Part shown: positions 51,966 to 52,561 of the stretch, piece by piece
Layout: each line of letters starts with the position of its first letter
How positions within the stretch are numbered: the stretch's first letter is position 1
From: Pseudomonadota bacterium
GTDB lineage: Bacteria > Pseudomonadota > Gammaproteobacteria > Steroidobacterales > Steroidobacteraceae
DNA length: 52,561 nucleotides
Direction: 5' to 3'
NCBI GenBank assembly: GCA_023433705.1
Contig: JAEYUC010000041.1
Span: forward strand, 1 to 52,561
Notes under the pieces: generated by a model
What the model was told of the DNA's origin: nothing
Seen by the model: only the letters and a program-made list of their open reading frames with translations
Databases searched by the model: none
Program-made: the position numbers and the translations under genes

Positions 51966-52561
51966 GTCGAAGGTGCTGCGCCTGCTGCACCTTGCCAGCC
52001 CGGCACTGCCGATCGGGTCCTTTCATTTCTCGCAAGGACTCGAATACGCGGTGGAGGCGGGATGGGTGACCGACGAGGCCGGCGCGCTCGACTGGATCGG
52101 CGGCATCGCCGAAGGAAGTCTCGCTACCCTGGACCTGCCGGTGCTCGTGCGTCTGCGCGAGGCGTGGCTGGCGGATGAGTCAGAGGTCCTGCGGTGGAAT
52201 GCATTCCTGATCGCCTGCCGCGAAACCGATGAACTGCGCCAGGAAGATCGTCACCTCGGCTCGGCGATGTTTCGCGTGCTGGCCGAGTTCGACCTCACGA
52301 CCAGCTTGTTTGTGAGGTTCTCTCCCGAAAGGGGGATTGCGCACGCCACGGCATTCGCGTTCGCATGTGCGCGTTGGGACATCGAGGCGCGATCCATGCT
52401 CGAGGCCTACGCTTGGGCGTGGACCGAGAACCAGGTCCTCGCCGCCGTGAAGCTCATCCCGCTTGGCCAAAGCGCGGGACAACGAATCCTTCATGCGCTG
52501 CACGATCGGCTCGCGGCATACGCGGACAGGGCTCTCGACCTCATGGATTCTGACATCGGGG
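51922..52561 (+). CDS. ureF: Urease accessory protein UreF (3' truncated by window end)
   Basis: The frame is open to the end of the window (213 codons seen). It has LLHLASPALPIGSFHFSQGLEYAVEAGWV, the diagnostic UreF N-terminus, then CRETDELRQEDRHLGSAM and, near the end, AYAWAWTENQVLAAVKLIPLGQSAGQRIL, the conserved UreF core. UreF bridges UreD and UreG in the activation complex. The start is either ATG 51922, which overlaps ureE by 44 bases and has GGAGG nine bases upstream, or GTG 51973, seven bases after the ureE stop. Only a short C-terminal part is missing. In many clusters ureG follows; here ureG is at 31 kb. Confidence 0.95.
   Translation, partial: MSPPRTTRIHTRTTESKVLRLLHLASPALPIGSFHFSQGLEYAVEAGWVTDEAGALDWIGGIAEGSLATLDLPVLVRLREAWLADESEVLRWNAFLIACRETDELRQEDRHLGSAMFRVLAEFDLTTSLFVRFSPERGIAHATAFAFACARWDIEARSMLEAYAWAWTENQVLAAVKLIPLGQSAGQRILHALHDRLAAYADRALDLMDSDIG

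Overview
The window is GC-rich proteobacterial chromosome (by eye about two thirds G+C), almost fully coding, with short intergenic gaps and many ATGA stop-start overlaps. Gene content fits a free-living aerobic gammaproteobacterium, perhaps of the Xanthomonadales/Steroidobacterales kind: hybrid histidine kinases, a PQQ-type sugar dehydrogenase, plant-polymer hydrolases, a LigM-like O-demethylase and a complete urea uptake and urease locus. The taxonomic guess is inference and weak. I found no tRNA, rRNA, CRISPR array, phage genes or insertion sequence.

Layout. 1-7.6 kb: end of a DUF4142 gene, a sorbosone dehydrogenase-PEBP fusion, a ThDP enzyme, a predicted outer-membrane protein, an ArsR-SRPBCC-GST operon read leftwards, exonuclease III and a GFA protein. 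7.6-18.3 kb: two hybrid histidine kinases, a cardiolipin-synthase-like PLD enzyme, an AI-2E family permease, a probable 34-residue membrane protein and two TonB-like-anchored proteins of unknown function. 18.3-21.6 kb: a two-gene operon with a Tat-exported Gfo/Idh/MocA oxidoreductase and a CE7-SGNH double esterase. 21.6-26.5 kb: a five-gene operon led by a YtrA-type GntR repressor and containing two ABC exporters, one ATPase of which is fused to a membrane acyltransferase. 26.7-30.4 kb: a LigM-like tetrahydrofolate O-demethylase and a GH51 arabinofuranosidase. 30.4-52.6 kb: the urea region.

Urea region. hupE/ureJ and ureG are divergent at 30.4-31.6 kb. Five unrelated genes then intervene (a MASE1 kinase, a TraB-like protein, an acyl-CoA-dehydrogenase-like flavoprotein, a DUF3313 lipoprotein and the response regulator). 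A two-component pair follows: an 1124-residue kinase whose sensor is an NCS1-type permease, and a LuxR-type response regulator. Divergent from the kinase runs a long unidirectional series: porin, urtABCDE, ureD, ureA, ureB, ureC, ureE and ureF (cut by the window end). The kinase has a near-consensus sigma-54 promoter, and an 11-base palindromic motif (CGTCAAATGAC) occurs both in the kinase/porin intergenic region and between hupE and ureG. This suggests one regulator ties the two urease loci together. A strong intrinsic terminator sits between urtA and the permease genes and would set binding protein above membrane components.

Most unusual signals: (i) palindromic elements inserted in frame in ureD (two) and a small hairpin in ureC, with relatives next to exonuclease III and between ureC and ureE; (ii) the octamer GTAGTTWG, 15 copies where about one is expected, often forcing the rare CTA leucine codon; (iii) the permease-kinase fusion and the shared urea-region motif; (iv) the acyltransferase-ABC ATPase fusion.
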